In this document: positions 10,742-21,326 of the stretch, in pieces
Numbering within the stretch: position 1 is the stretch's first letter
Layout of the letters: each line of letters starts with the position of its first letter
Source: Adiantum capillus-veneris
Lineage: Eukaryota; Streptophyta; Polypodiopsida; Polypodiales; Pteridaceae
DNA length: 64,000 nucleotides
Assembly: GCA_014529385.2 (NCBI GenBank)
Contig: CM043960.1
Location: forward strand, 120,664,543-120,728,542
Direction of reading: 5' to 3'
Position numbers and translations under genes: made by a program
The notes under the pieces: model-generated
What the model was told of the DNA's origin: nothing
What the model saw: only the letters and a program-made list of their open reading frames with translations
The model's database searches: none

Positions 10742-12592
10742 TAGCCAATCTAAACTCTTGTTCAATGAAAGAGTTGGTGCATTCGAGGTCAAAAGATCAA
10801 TCAAGCAAGGTTGCCCTTTAGCCCCACTATTGTTGGCCATTGGATCTCATCCTTTGGCAATGTTGCTCGAGGACAGTGCTGCTAGAGGGGAGATTCAAAG
10901 GTTGTCTCTTCCTAACTTCTCGCGAAGCTATTTGCGGACGATTCCCTTCTATTCCTCAAAGTGTGTCAAATGATCAGGAAGGCTTTGGAGATTGTGCAAA
11001 CTTACGTCGTAGCATAGGGATCAAAGTGTAGTATTGAGAAATCTAGATGGATGTCGCTCTCCAAAAATGACTCGGTTGATTTGACAATGCGGACCAGGGA
11101 GATAATGTCAAAAGGGAAGGTGTTCTGACACTTGTGCGTCCCACTGGAGGTGGATACTATCCACAAGCAAAGATTCCTACGGGTCTTGGATAAGGTTAGG
11201 ATCAAGATGCGAAGATGGGAGTATATGCTTCTTCCTTTCCCAAGCCATGTGAAGGTGGTCAATTCGTTTATGCTCCCTTATGTAGCCTTCAATGGTCCTC
11301 TGCTTAAGTTGGCCAAATGAGATTGGAAAGGTTTCTTGAAATCAATAAAAAGTTTCTTGTGGAATACTAAAGACTCGACGCCCTTGTGGTGGGCAAGTTG
11401 GGATTCCATTGCAAGAACTTTTGAGCCCGGCGGTATCGGGATCCTTAACCCTTGTATTTGTGAGGGCCAAGTTTATGGTAGCAATCAGCGAAGCAAGACT
11501 AGGCATGGGATATCATGACTAAGGCCATGATGTACAATGTCAAACTGTGCTCGCAAGTTGGACAATGGAAAGGGCTAGAGGTACTTAACAAGTTGCTTGC
11601 CCCTCAGTGGGCTATCCTGAATCTTGGTGGCACAACGAGCGAGCTAGTTCGTAGATGCAACAAAGTAACAGAGGCCTTGGAATGGGGAGAATTAACAAGG
11701 TACTTTCACAACTCTATAACTCATTGGGCCCCTTGGCTATCTAAGGTGGGAAGCATGCTGTTGAACCCATTCTGGAGGGAAATTACCAGGAAGATCAATT
11801 TGATCTTTGAGCTAGTTTTGTGATGGCAGCAACAGAAGTTGAAAAGGAACAGATCAACTGGCCTCCCAGTTCCATCTTTGCGTGATTGAAAGTCTGCTAG
11901 CTAGTAGAGCTTTAGAATGGCTAGACAAAGGTTGGATGCCCTCTTGTGTATCCAAGTTCAAGTGGAAGGCATGGCGGTGGCACAAGAATAGACATTTTCT
12001 TAAACCACAAACCAAGGATAACTCCCTTATGATCTCAATGGATTTGGTTTCCCCTTTGAATAAGCAATGGGACAAGCAATGGCCAAAATCAAGATGGGTG
12101 TCAATCGCAAAAAATATCCGGTGCCCACATTTGCCGCTTGAGATGAAGGTATTTGTTTGGAAGATTCTATGGGGGGGGGCTTACCATCGGGTGTGAAGAT
12201 ACAAGCCAGAGGTATTGGTCCTGATAGATGCTCGCAATGCAAAACATATAGTGAGTCACTTATTCAAGGAGTGCTCGACGATAAGTGGCATGACAGGAAA
12301 GATTTGCAAATTGGGTGCAAAAGACATGGAAGATTGGATTATTCAAGAACGACCTCTTCTTGGGTGGGATAGTTTTTAAGAGCCAAGCGCTACTTATCGG
12401 CACGCAGATTGTCAGATTCTTCTACTTCAAACACATGTGGAAGGCTAGGAACTGTTGGGTATTTGAGAACGCCTTGGAAACAACTAGGCTCATTGAGATT
12501 ATACAAAAAAGTAGGAAAGCGATTTGTCACCATAGAGAAATATGTGAACTTTGATGAGTGGAATAGGGCTATTGATGCCGTAATGATTGGAT
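10742..12592 (+). pseudogene. LINE1 ORF2 remnant: reverse transcriptase and zinc-finger tail
   Basis: The frames are broken. The first open part has FEVKRSIKQGCPLAPLL and HPLAMLLEDSAARGEIQ, the fingers/palm region of L1 reverse transcriptase. In another frame, AKLFADDSLLFLK near 10923 carries the catalytic FADD. Downstream parts (11132-11320, 11336-11823) give the thumb region (IKMRRWEYMLLPFPSH). Positions 12060-12250 give the C-terminal zinc-binding region (LEMKVFVWKILWG, CSQC). At least four frame changes or stops make it inactive. In active relatives this enzyme copies LINE RNA at a nicked chromosomal site. Confidence 0.85.
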
Positions 12593-12790
12593 AGATTTTT
12601 GGGTCCTTGCTAAAGTAGAGGTCCTTTTCAAAGTTTCATGGGGTGGCTCTCTTGTTAGTCGATGTACCTATGGTTGCTGGGAGACATCATGGGTCAACTC
12701 GAGCATGACTTGAATTTGTGATTTTTTGGTTAAGCTAATATAATACACTCACCACTGTGCGTTCTTTCAAAAAAAAAAAAAAAAAAAAAA
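10742..12790 (+). mobile_element. 5'-truncated L1-type LINE with poly-A tail (LINE1)
   Basis: The sequence encodes the second half of a plant L1-type ORF2. It begins inside the reverse transcriptase and ends with the 3' region and a 22-bp poly-A tail at 12769-12790. Loss of the 5' part is the usual outcome of incomplete target-primed reverse transcription. The 3' end resembles those of the LINEs at 37740-43147 and 43605-48703, so all three belong to one family. I could not define a target-site duplication. Confidence 0.88.
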
Positions 12791-13258
12791 CCGAGTGGAA
12801 GGATCGTCTTGAGGAATGACTTGGGGAAAATATTAGTGCTCTTTGCAAGAGACTTTTCACTTTTATTTTGAGGACCAAAAATTTCTTTGAAGTGGAGAGT
12901 AATGTTAAGATTCCCCCCTAGATGGGAATAATCGTAGGATATTGAGTCATAGGTGCCAATAGGACTTTGTCACTGTGTAGCAATGGTGAGGGAGTGTGCA
13001 TTGAGTGGGTGATTGTTGGGGGTTTGTGCTTGCAATGGGAGGTGTCGACAGTGATCTTGAGCGTTGGTAGACCCACTGCTTGCTTTCGGGGTGTGGGTTG
13101 GGCGAGAAAGCTAGATCTTCCTTGCAAATGAGACCGTGGTTGGCTTCTCAACAAGAGCAGAGTTGTAGCACATTGTTGACTGCTATCGGGTTGCCTTTTC
13201 TTTTCGTGTGACTAGCTTGCATGACCCGCCTATCGGCGGGTCTCGCTCGCTCTTACCA

Positions 13259-13259
<1 letters not shown>

Positions 13260-13313
<54 letters not shown>
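13260..13313. repeat. (CA)n microsatellite, about 27 units
   Basis: A pure CA run. Confidence 0.95.
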
Positions 13314-13317
<4 letters not shown>

Positions 13318-13532
13318 ATGGACACTATATATTCTATTGATACTTCTTTACATATGTTCAAATGCTGGTTTATTCCACTTCATGTTGGGGGCACGTGAGA
13401 GAGAGAGAGAGAGGGAGAAGGTTATTGTGCATTTGTGTCATGCATTTTCACTTATGCTTACAAACATTTCATACGAATTGTTTTGGTTTCACTTTTGCTA
13501 CATTAAACCTTCTTTCTCCTTTCTCCCTCTAC

Positions 13533-13535
<3 letters not shown>

Positions 13536-13587
<52 letters not shown>
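13536..13587. repeat. (GA)n microsatellite, about 26 units
   Basis: A pure GA run, followed by an interrupted GA stretch. A shorter one lies at about 13396-13412. Confidence 0.95.
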
Positions 13588-13590
<3 letters not shown>

Positions 13591-13804
13591 AGAGAGAGAG
13601 AAATGAAATGAAATAATGAAATGTTATATTAACGTCTTTGAAAGGCCAAAATGACATATGAGACCAAAAAGTTACAATTGGTGAATCTGATATCATGTCT
13701 GATTATAGAAATTACAAAGTTACAAAGAACTAACACTAGATCACTAAAACACTAAGGAAAAAGGAAATAAATTTGAGGTTGATTCGGGATTGAGACGAGA
13801 TAGA

Positions 13805-13828
13805 GGGGGGGGGGGGGGGGGGGGGGGG
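13805..13828. repeat. Poly-G homopolymer, 24 bp
   Basis: Twenty-four consecutive guanines. They lie immediately beyond the stop codon of the - strand non-LTR element, so on that strand the coding region is followed by poly-C rather than poly-A. Confidence 0.9.
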
Positions 13829-13832
13829 TGGT

Positions 13833-16128
13833 TCATATGAAATCTCTTATCGGTTGTTGTCGGATCTCATCAACCTCTTCCATGGTTAGTACGCTGGTTG
13901 GGCGTCTTGCATGTCGAGCTAGAGTGATCTGTATCTTCTGTTGTAGCCTTCGTCGGTGGTGGGAGACCCCCCCGAGGTCGTGGGCATCTAGATCTGCCTT
14001 GCTTAGTGGCTCATTCAAGCATCTTATGTCTAGTATGGGTGGGCTCTGAGATCTGCTGTAATGACTGCTCCTCTGGGTCTTTCCTGGCTGGTGTAAAGAA
14101 ATCTGTGATTCGTCTCTGAGACTGGATTTCCCCTGATGTCCTAAGCAAGCTCTCCCTAAGTCTACGCAGCTCTAGCAGGAACAATTCGAGACATCTTTGA
14201 TCCTTGTATCTCATGACTCTAGAAAAAGGTCCAAAACCTTCTCTAAATAGGCAGTGGAAGCGGCCGCGTATCTTGTAATACGATGGGAAATGACATGTGT
14301 AGTGCAACTTTGTCTCTGGCTCTAAGTTACATAGGTGACATATCCTGGCCCCTACTGGCACCCCTCAAAATCGGCCAGTCTCGATTTGCAGCTGATGTGA
14401 GGATGTGCGGATCTGCCCGATAGCGCATCTTATCCCATGAGATAAGTGCGTATCCAGTATGGAGGCCTAGTCACAAAGCCGTCCTCCGTGAGTTGGAGAA
14501 GATGCTCTCTGTAGAAGGCCATCTTCGTGCCCAACTTGTGTGTCGGCTGTATCCATGTGCTCCTAGTATCTAGCTGAATCAGATCCTGGCGTATGAGTCT
14601 AGTGAACTCTGTCCGTGTGAGATACATGGAGGGTGCATCCAGGGAGTATTGAAACGGAGGCAATCTATCCATGTTGAAACCATGCGACTGAAACCATGCT
14701 GTCATCTGTCGATACTAACATGTTGTATTGCCTTGTAGAGCTAGTTGTTGAGATGACTCCAAGGCAAGCCAAGCGTATCTGTCCCTGGGGAGATCCCATA
14801 GACCATGCATAAAGGATACTAATCTAGTCAACGTCTCCACCATGAGGAAGGGAGGGGGGGCAGCTAGCTCGGCTCGGATAATCTCATGCGGCACTGAGGC
14901 CTTAGCCCGAATCATCCGAGTGATCATAGAGACTAGAGGCCTCTCCATACCTCTCCATCGATCCGTGTTGCCAGATCTCCCATGGTTGTCTATTGAGGGT
15001 TCCCACACTTGAACTCCATAGAGCATAGATGGAGTCACTAGAGTGTCAAAAAGCCAAAGATTTGTTCCTGAAACTGAACCTGCAAACACATCCTCTCCAG
15101 TCCTCCCAAAGCTGCATATGCTCTTGTCAGTCTAGTTTCTGATGCTCTCCTTAGTGAAAACACCGGTCCATCGAAGACTACCCCAAGATAAGTATATGCA
15201 TCCGTGTACTCCACAGTCTCCTGGCCTCCTGACCCATTGTGGTGTGGTCTTGAACACCATAACCTTGGTTTTCCCAGGTTAACAGACAATCTCACGAGCA
15301 ACTGTATGTAGAGCATCCAAATGACGCTGCATCCCCTCTGGAAAGTCAAAAATCAACACAATATCATCAGCATATAGTAACAATGGTATCCATTTCCCTT
15401 CTAGCTGAGCCCCCCTGTCACCGTGACGCTCTACATAATTCAAAAACTCATCCACATACATCCCAATTAGAATCTGGGATAGGGGGTATCCTTGCTTTAC
15501 TCCAATAGTGGAGTGAACCATGTCAGACATTCCCTCCGTGGTGCGTACCCGCCCCATCACTGTCTTGTATAGAGCCAGAATACCCCATTTCAGCTCTGTA
15601 GGCACACCCATGTCCTGTAGTCTGCGTATAAGTCTGGCTCTCGGCATTGTGTCAAAAGCTTTGCGGAAATCCACAAAGCTACAATAGATCCTCTTGCCAT
15701 GGTGTATAACCTCCTCAATAATAGCTCTGAGTGTCAGAATCTAGTCAAGAGTGGAGAAACCTCTCCTAAAACCTGCTTGACCTGGCGCTCTTATGCCCTC
15801 TCGCTTTGCCCATCTACTTAGAAGTTGCTCAAGAACGGATGCATACAACCTAGCTAATGTATGACCAACCATGATGGTGCGATAATTCCCAGGAATCATG
15901 GGATCTCCTGACTTGAAAATAGGCACAATCGTAGACATATCCCAAGTCTCAGGGAAGCCTTCATACATGGCTCGATTAAACATCACAGCCAAGAGATCTG
16001 CAAGCATATCTTTGGCATGGATGAAGTGCTCTGCTACTAGACCATCATGATCATGTGCTCTCCTTGTCTTCATCTTGTCAATGGATTTCCTTACCCTCTC
16101 GGTAGTGAAGAAAGAACATGTCTATGGG
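13833..16128 (-). pseudogene. Non-LTR retrotransposon with YADD reverse transcriptase, 5' truncated
   Basis: Read right to left, it holds the reverse-transcriptase N-terminus (RAHDHDGLVAEHF; STIVPIFKSGDPMIPGNYR; GQAGFRRGFSTLD). The palm follows with FRKAFDTMPRARLIRRL, TIGVKQGYPLSQILIG and catalytic LLLYADDIVLIF. A thumb and long C-terminal region come next, with YTDAYTYLGVVF and a CHLCNLEPETKLHYTCHF zinc-finger-like motif. The last part, ending near 13833, is in another frame. This differs from the FADD L1 family elsewhere in the window, so it is a separate non-LTR clade that I cannot name with confidence. Several frameshifts and stops are present. No endonuclease remains, because the element ends abruptly at about 16128, where the LTR of G1 begins. 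Confidence 0.85.
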
Positions 16129-16592
16129 CATGTGTCATAATAATCAATATCTAATTCTCCTAAATGATTTTCTCATATTAAACTGATCATTTAATGTGGG
16201 GAGGTACCAGGGGAGAAAAAGCTAGAATATTGGTTAAGCTAGTAGACCGGCCACAGTAGGGATCCAAAGGAGGGAAAATAGGGATCAAAAGGGGGGGGCC
16301 ATCTGCAAAAGAGCCATGGGCAACAATGGGCTAAAAAGACCCTAAGGTTCAGCCCATTAAGACTTCCAAAATGCTAAGGTTCCAAAATTCAAAGGTTGTG
16401 TCCAAAGGTCAACCCTAGGGAAAATTGGATGCTTAGTGTGTGTACAAAAGTCTTCTTCAAAGCCTACAAAGGAGGGGGCGAGCCCATTTAGTAGGGGATG
16501 AGAGAGAAAGTCACACACACACAGGCTCCCTTTACACAAAGGGAATTAGGGACACATGTCAGCTCCCTAGGCCAGATGCCCACAAGGTGTGC

Positions 16593-16804
16593 CCAATTCC
16601 TATTGGAAGACCCTTGAAGTGGACCAATGAGAATTAAGCTAGAGTAAATCTAGTTTAATTAATTTAAAAACATTTAATAAAAGAAACCAATGAGAATTAA
16701 GTCTCCTAGAAGACTATTGGGCAGTCTCCCAAGGGGTCCAATGAGCATTCAGGAGCCCAATGGCTTGCCTGATTCCTATTGGCCAGGAGGCAAAGGGGTC
16801 CAAT
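16593..16804. promoter_or_regulatory. Array of nine CCAAT motifs in the G1 5' LTR
   Basis: CCAAT cores occur at 16593, 16624, 16687, 16738, 16757 and 16800 on the + strand, and at 16602, 16716 and 16778 on the - strand. Four share the longer core CCAATGAG. CCAAT is the known binding site of NF-Y. Nine in 212 bp is far above chance (about 0.4 expected), so an enhancer-like role in LTR transcription is plausible. The role is inferred. Confidence 0.55.
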
Positions 16805-16885
16805 GAGAGTTTAGTTTAATTATTTAATTACCTAAAGTTCTCACAAAAGGGGAAAGGGGGACACATGTTAGAAGGCTATCACTTA

Positions 16886-17097
16886 TCACCATCAAGTGTG
16901 ATTTCAAGTGTTGATTGACTCTACTCACTGTGTAGTGTCTGCGGGGGCCAAGGGCTTGTAGGTCGAGGTGTTTGGAGTTTGAATTGAGCTTGTGGGTAGT
17001 GTTTTTATTGAGCTCTTGAGTGGTGGTGTGTGTGGGTTGGGATTTAAGCAAATTCCTTGTGTGGTGTTGAGTTGTCTGGGTGTGTGAGTGTGCGCAC
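16886..17097 (+). repeat. 212-bp direct repeat, copy 1 (LTR end of G1)
   Basis: It matches 23388-23599 with only a few substitutions over its whole length. It is interpreted as the R/U5 part of the LTR. Confidence 0.85.
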
Positions 17098-17281
17098 GTC
17101 TTTTGCTCCATCATCCTTTGGTGATCCCGCTGGGGAGCGGAAATTTACCGGTTGTGCACCCAAGTGAAGCGGTTTTGCTATGAAGTTTGAGCTTCTTTGA
17201 AGAAAAGTGGTGGTTTGGTTGAGGTGAAAGACTTCAAATTTCGTAGAAGTACTCACACAAGGGAGAAGCGCTTTCAAAGGG

Positions 17282-18112
17282 ATGGCATATAGTCGGCCAA
17301 TGTTCACAGGGAAGGAGGATGTGAAGGACTGGATTGCGGACTTTGAGTGACATATGCTTGGTATGCACATTGTGAATGACAAAGCAAAGCTTCATGTATT
17401 TCCTCTTGCGCTCAAACGAGAAGCTCGCGAGAGAGGGGAAGGTTTAGAGGAAGACAAAAAGCAAACATGGGAGCAGGTGAAGCTGGCAATTTTTAACAGG
17501 TTTGGAAAGAAATAAACCGCAACCGACGTGAGAACAAAATTGAGAGGTTTGCAGCAAGATGTTCATGCTAACTTAAAGGAGTTTTTGCAACACTTCAAAG
17601 GACTATAGGTGCAATTGGAGGCGGCATCCCAAGTACCTCCAGGGGATTTTTTGAAAGTGCGTCAGTTTATGGATTGTCTCCATCCAAGTGTAAGGGAGAA
17701 GGTCGATCAAGAGGAGCCTGCTACATTTGAAAGAGCTGTGGAAATTGCCAAGGCCAAGAGCAAGAAGATCAAGAGAAGGTGGGAGCAAGTCATGACACAT
17801 GCTAAGCTAGTTGTGGTGCAACCAATGGTCCCTGTGGCAACGGATGATAGAGTGGAGCGAGTGGTTCAAGGTCCGGATCCCATCAGGGCCCGAGTTTTGC
17901 ATGATCTTACTGGTCAATTGCAAGAATTAAGAATTAACATAATGAATAGGAACCAAAGAGAAGAGAGGCCAGCTGGGAGAGGTAGGGGACAAAGGCTACA
18001 AGGTAGATGCTACAATTGTGATGAAGAGGGTCACTATGCCCCTGATGTCCTGAACCACCAAGAGAGAGAGGAGGGATATACCCCTTATATGGACGTGGTC
18101 GAGGGAGAATAG
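17282..18112 (+). pseudogene. G1 gag
   Basis: It starts MAYSRPMFTGKEDVKDW, the usual opening of a retrotransposon Gag capsid region, and continues with REARERGEG-type and WEQVKLAIFNRF segments. The C-terminal part is open for 167 codons and has basic stretches and a zinc knuckle, CYNCDEEGHYAP, whose last cysteine is lost. In-frame stops near 17350, 17513 and 17606 break it. In intact relatives it forms the particle and binds RNA. Confidence 0.82.
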
Positions 18113-18171
18113 GAGAAAATCATCAAGAGCGGGCACTAGAAGAACCACCACCGCAACAACAACCGCAACCG

Positions 18172-18930
18172 TTGCCTGGAAATGGAGAAGGCATAGTTAT
18201 TAACATCATTACCCTTGAGCATCAAGATGTGGATGTTTTGGCCAATAAGAGAGATAGGCATGATAGGGAGAAAGAGACAGAAGAAGAGAGGGAAACAAGA
18301 GCAAGGAAAGGAAAGGCTAAGGTAGAAGACAAACCACAGAGTAGCAAGAGGCGGCGAAGAAGGAAAATTGGTCCAAAGGACTACCTCCTTGGCCAAGGTG
18401 TTGAAGACTATGATATTATTGACGACATACGAAATCAAAAGACAAATATATCTTTTGGTCAGTTGGTGGCTTTGAACGCTAAATTGAGGAGGCAGTGGAC
18501 CAAGTGTGTGAGTACGCGGCTTCCTTCCAAAAAGGAAAAGCATCAAAGCATGGTGTCATCCTTGAGGGTTGGTCACCCAGTGGATATGGTGTCAATAGTT
18601 GAAGCTATGCTGGGAAAGAAGACGGAAGTGCAAGCATATGTGGATGGTGGTGCCCAGGTGTGTGTCATGACCGAGGCTATCATGAAAGAAGCAGGCACCA
18701 AGATGTCAGTGAGTGCTTCAATCCGTATGAGGATGGCCAACCACAAAATGGCAAGGTGTCTTGCAATAGCTGAAGATGTGAAGATAAAATTCTTGGGGAT
18801 TGAGTGCTTGGTTGATTGATACGTGATGCAAGCGGGTGAGAATGATTATCCGATCATTTTAGGGAGGCCATGCCTTATAACCCTTCGTGCTAAGCATGAT
18901 TAGGGCACGGGCTTGATCACCATCCCGACA
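18172..18930 (+). pseudogene. G1 linker and aspartic protease with DGG active site
   Basis: A charged linker rich in Arg, Lys and Glu is followed near 18565 by a retropepsin-like domain. The flap side reads TEVQAYVDGGAQVCVMTE and the C-terminal strand reads DYPIILGRPCLITLRAKHD. The catalytic triad is D-G-G instead of D-T/S-G, a form also found in G2. One stop (near 18818) lies inside the domain. The family role is to cleave the Gag-Pol polyprotein. Confidence 0.75.
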
Positions 18931-18959
18931 AAGAGAAAGGAAGGACCATTGTCTACAAC

Positions 18960-20480
18960 ATGAAGACACACGAGAGCTGTACACAGCCCCTATTGGAGAT
19001 GCAAGATACAAATTCGACAGAAACTACGGCATACAATAGTGATGCTTCGTCTACATCATCAAAAGGAAGTTTAGAGAAAGGCTTGATGCAATTATGTCCT
19101 GATCTATTTGGGGTAAGTGTCGAAAAGGAAGCATCGATGCATGATGTGAAGGTCAAGGAGGAGAAGGATAGTCCAAAAGCAATTGTAGAGCCTGCCAAAG
19201 TGAATGCAAGGAGCATGCTAGGAGAGGACTTGACAGAGAAAGAAAAAAAGGAGTATGAAGACATGTTCACGGAGTTTCCAAAGCTATTCGCCATTGAATA
19301 TACAGAGTTGCAAGGAGCTAAAGGGGTTGCGCATAGAATCAATCTAAAAGAAGGTGCCAAGCCAAAGGTTCAAAAGCTTAGGAGGTTGGGGGTCATTCAT
19401 GAGAAGGCACTTCATGAAGAGGCGATGAAGCTTTTGGAAGCAAATTATAACTTTCGAGTGGAGGAGTCCGAATGGGTCTCTCCACTTGTTATTGTGCCCA
19501 AGAAGAACGAAAGATTTAGGATATGTGTTGATTTCAAACCTTTGAATGTTGTCACAAAAAGGAATCATTATCCACTACCCTTCCTAGATGAAATCCTCAA
19601 TCAAGTTGCAGGTCATGAATGTTACTCAATCATGGATGGATTTTCTGGCTACTTTTAGATCTTGATAGCAATTGAAGATCGATTGAAGACGACCTTCATT
19701 ACTCCTTGGGGTTGTTTTGCATACAAAAGAATGCCTTTTGGGCTAATTAATGCATATGCTACCTTCCAAGGATGGATGAATAGAGTGTTTGGTCCGTACT
19801 TGGGTAATTTCATTCGAGTTTTCATGGATGACATTGGATGTTATAGCTCCAGGGTCACGCATTTGGAGAAGCTGAGGTTGAGTTTTGAAAGGCTTCAACA
19901 AGAGGGTGGGCAACTCAACCCAAAGAAGTGTAAGTTTGCTCATGCCAGAGTCCGTTTGCTAGGACACGTGGTTTCCCAAAATGGAATCAAAGCCGACCCA
20001 GAGAAAGTTAAGGTTTTGTTGCTTATGGATCTGCCCACCAACACAAAGGATTTGGCATCATTTGTGCATAAGCTCAGGTACTTGTCACATTTTTTTTGGA
20101 TGCTATGTCAGTATGTGTATCCTCTCCAGAAATTGAGTCAAAGAGTTCAAGGGTTTGAGTGGAATGAAGACATGCAACAGGCTTTTGATGGTATCAAGGA
20201 GGTATTGTGTGCTTTACCACCAGTGAGTCCTCCCGACTTGCAATCGATTTTCTATGTATCTATTAGTGTGGGGTCAATAGCTTTTGGGTCGGTTCTCATA
20301 CAAAGGCAAGGAAGGAACTTCAAGACAGTTTATTAAGATGAAGAATGTAAGCGAGTTCTCCTACACGGAAAATGGAACAGTGGGTATTTGCCTTGGTTCT
20401 TGCTTGTCGCAGGTTCAAACCTATCAATTCTATGTGCTCACTACATCAAACCTTTGCCGGATGTAGTACAACATTTGAAG
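18960..20480 (+). pseudogene. G1 reverse transcriptase and first RNase H
   Basis: The reverse transcriptase contains EWVSPLVIVPKKNERFRICVDF, LNVVTKRNHYPLP, SIMDGFSGYF, FAYKRMPFGLINAYATFQ and the catalytic region IRVFMDDIGCYSS, followed by the connection domain (LLGHVVSQNGIKADPEKV). The RNase H region after about 20160 (FEWNEDMQQAFDGIK) is frameshifted near 20336. A stop at 19657-19659 after SGYF replaces a conserved Gln codon (TAG from CAG). It copies element RNA in active relatives; this copy is dead. Confidence 0.88.
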
Positions 20481-20619
20481 CCTAGCAAGTGCATCTTAAA
20501 GTGGACTTTGGAGCTCCAACAGTATGAGTTTGAGTTTAAAGTGGATCATTCTATTAAAGCTCACTTGGCAGACATAGTGGTACATAAGGGAGGGGAGCTT
20601 CCATCTTACCCAAGGGTTG

Positions 20620-21326
20620 ACAAGGATGATCATGAAGAGGAAGTAGATATTACAGATGTGTATACAATGATGTTTGATGGTGCATATAGGAAATTTATTC
20701 AAAAGGCAAGTGGTGGGGTAGTTATTAAGAACCCAAAAGGCGATGTAATCTTTTCTAGAGCTTACGATCTTGATGAAGCTGAAAGTAACAATGAGGCCGA
20801 GTATCTCACACTTTTCCTTGGGTTGAAGCAGTGTGTTGAGTTTGGATTGAAGAGGGTCATTGCAAAAGGGGATGCGTTGCTAGTCATGAATCAGTTGCTT
20901 GGTTTGTGGAATGTTAAGAAAGACAATTTGAAGAAGTGGTTCTATGGCATCAAGAAGCTTTTGCATGAGTTTGAGAAGATACAATTTAAGCATGTTCCTT
21001 GTGAGCATAATAAAGAAGCTGATGAGTTGGCGAGGGACAAGTTGGATGCCTTGGTAGCTCCTTTAAAGGTCAAGGAAGCCTTGTATGCAGGAAGGGAATC
21101 ATTGCAAGATGTAGAATTATTTCTTGGTAAAGGGCAATGTCCAGAGGGCATGTCAAAGGTTTGGCGTAAGAGAATAGTTGCAAAAGCAAGAAATTGCACA
21201 TTGGTAGGTGAGGATCTCATGCTTATTGGCAAGGATGGCATTTTGAGAAAAGTGCCGTACAAAGAAGAGATAGGCTTGATTTTGAAGCACTACCATGAAG
21301 AAACAGGACATCGAGGCAAAAATTAG
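20620..21326 (+). pseudogene. G1 second RNase H (archaeal type)
   Basis: After the retroviral RNase H there is a second complete RNase H fold. It shows the first Asp in YTMMFDGAYRK, a Glu in AESNNEAEYLTLFLGL, an Asp in RVIAKGDALLVMNQL, and VPCEHNKEADELAR supplying the last Asp. This arrangement is known from the plant Tat/Ogre lineage. The open frame runs without a stop from 20388 through the domain into the integrase leader (LILKHYHEETGHRGKN), making it the best preserved part of G1. Conservation of all four acidic residues suggests it was functional until recently. Confidence 0.88.

Larger units (their letters stand above)
12791..13832. other. Intergenic DNA rich in microsatellites
   Basis: No gene is seen. 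The stretch holds a (CA)n tract, short and long (GA)n tracts and a G24 homopolymer next to the end of the following element. The apparent open frames are produced by the dinucleotide repeats. Confidence 0.6.
16129..17113 (+). repeat. Presumed 5' LTR of G1
   Basis: It starts where the neighbouring non-LTR element is interrupted and ends shortly before a primer-site-like TGGTGATCCCGCTGGGGA at about 17120-17137. Only its last 212 bp (16886-17097) recur at the 3' end. The middle carries a dense CCAAT-box array. Confidence 0.55.

Noticed and set aside
10660-12830. Possible target duplication of LINE1 (TCTTGAGG near 10679 and 12806)
   Set aside because: Only eight bases match and both positions are offset from the element ends, so I did not claim it.
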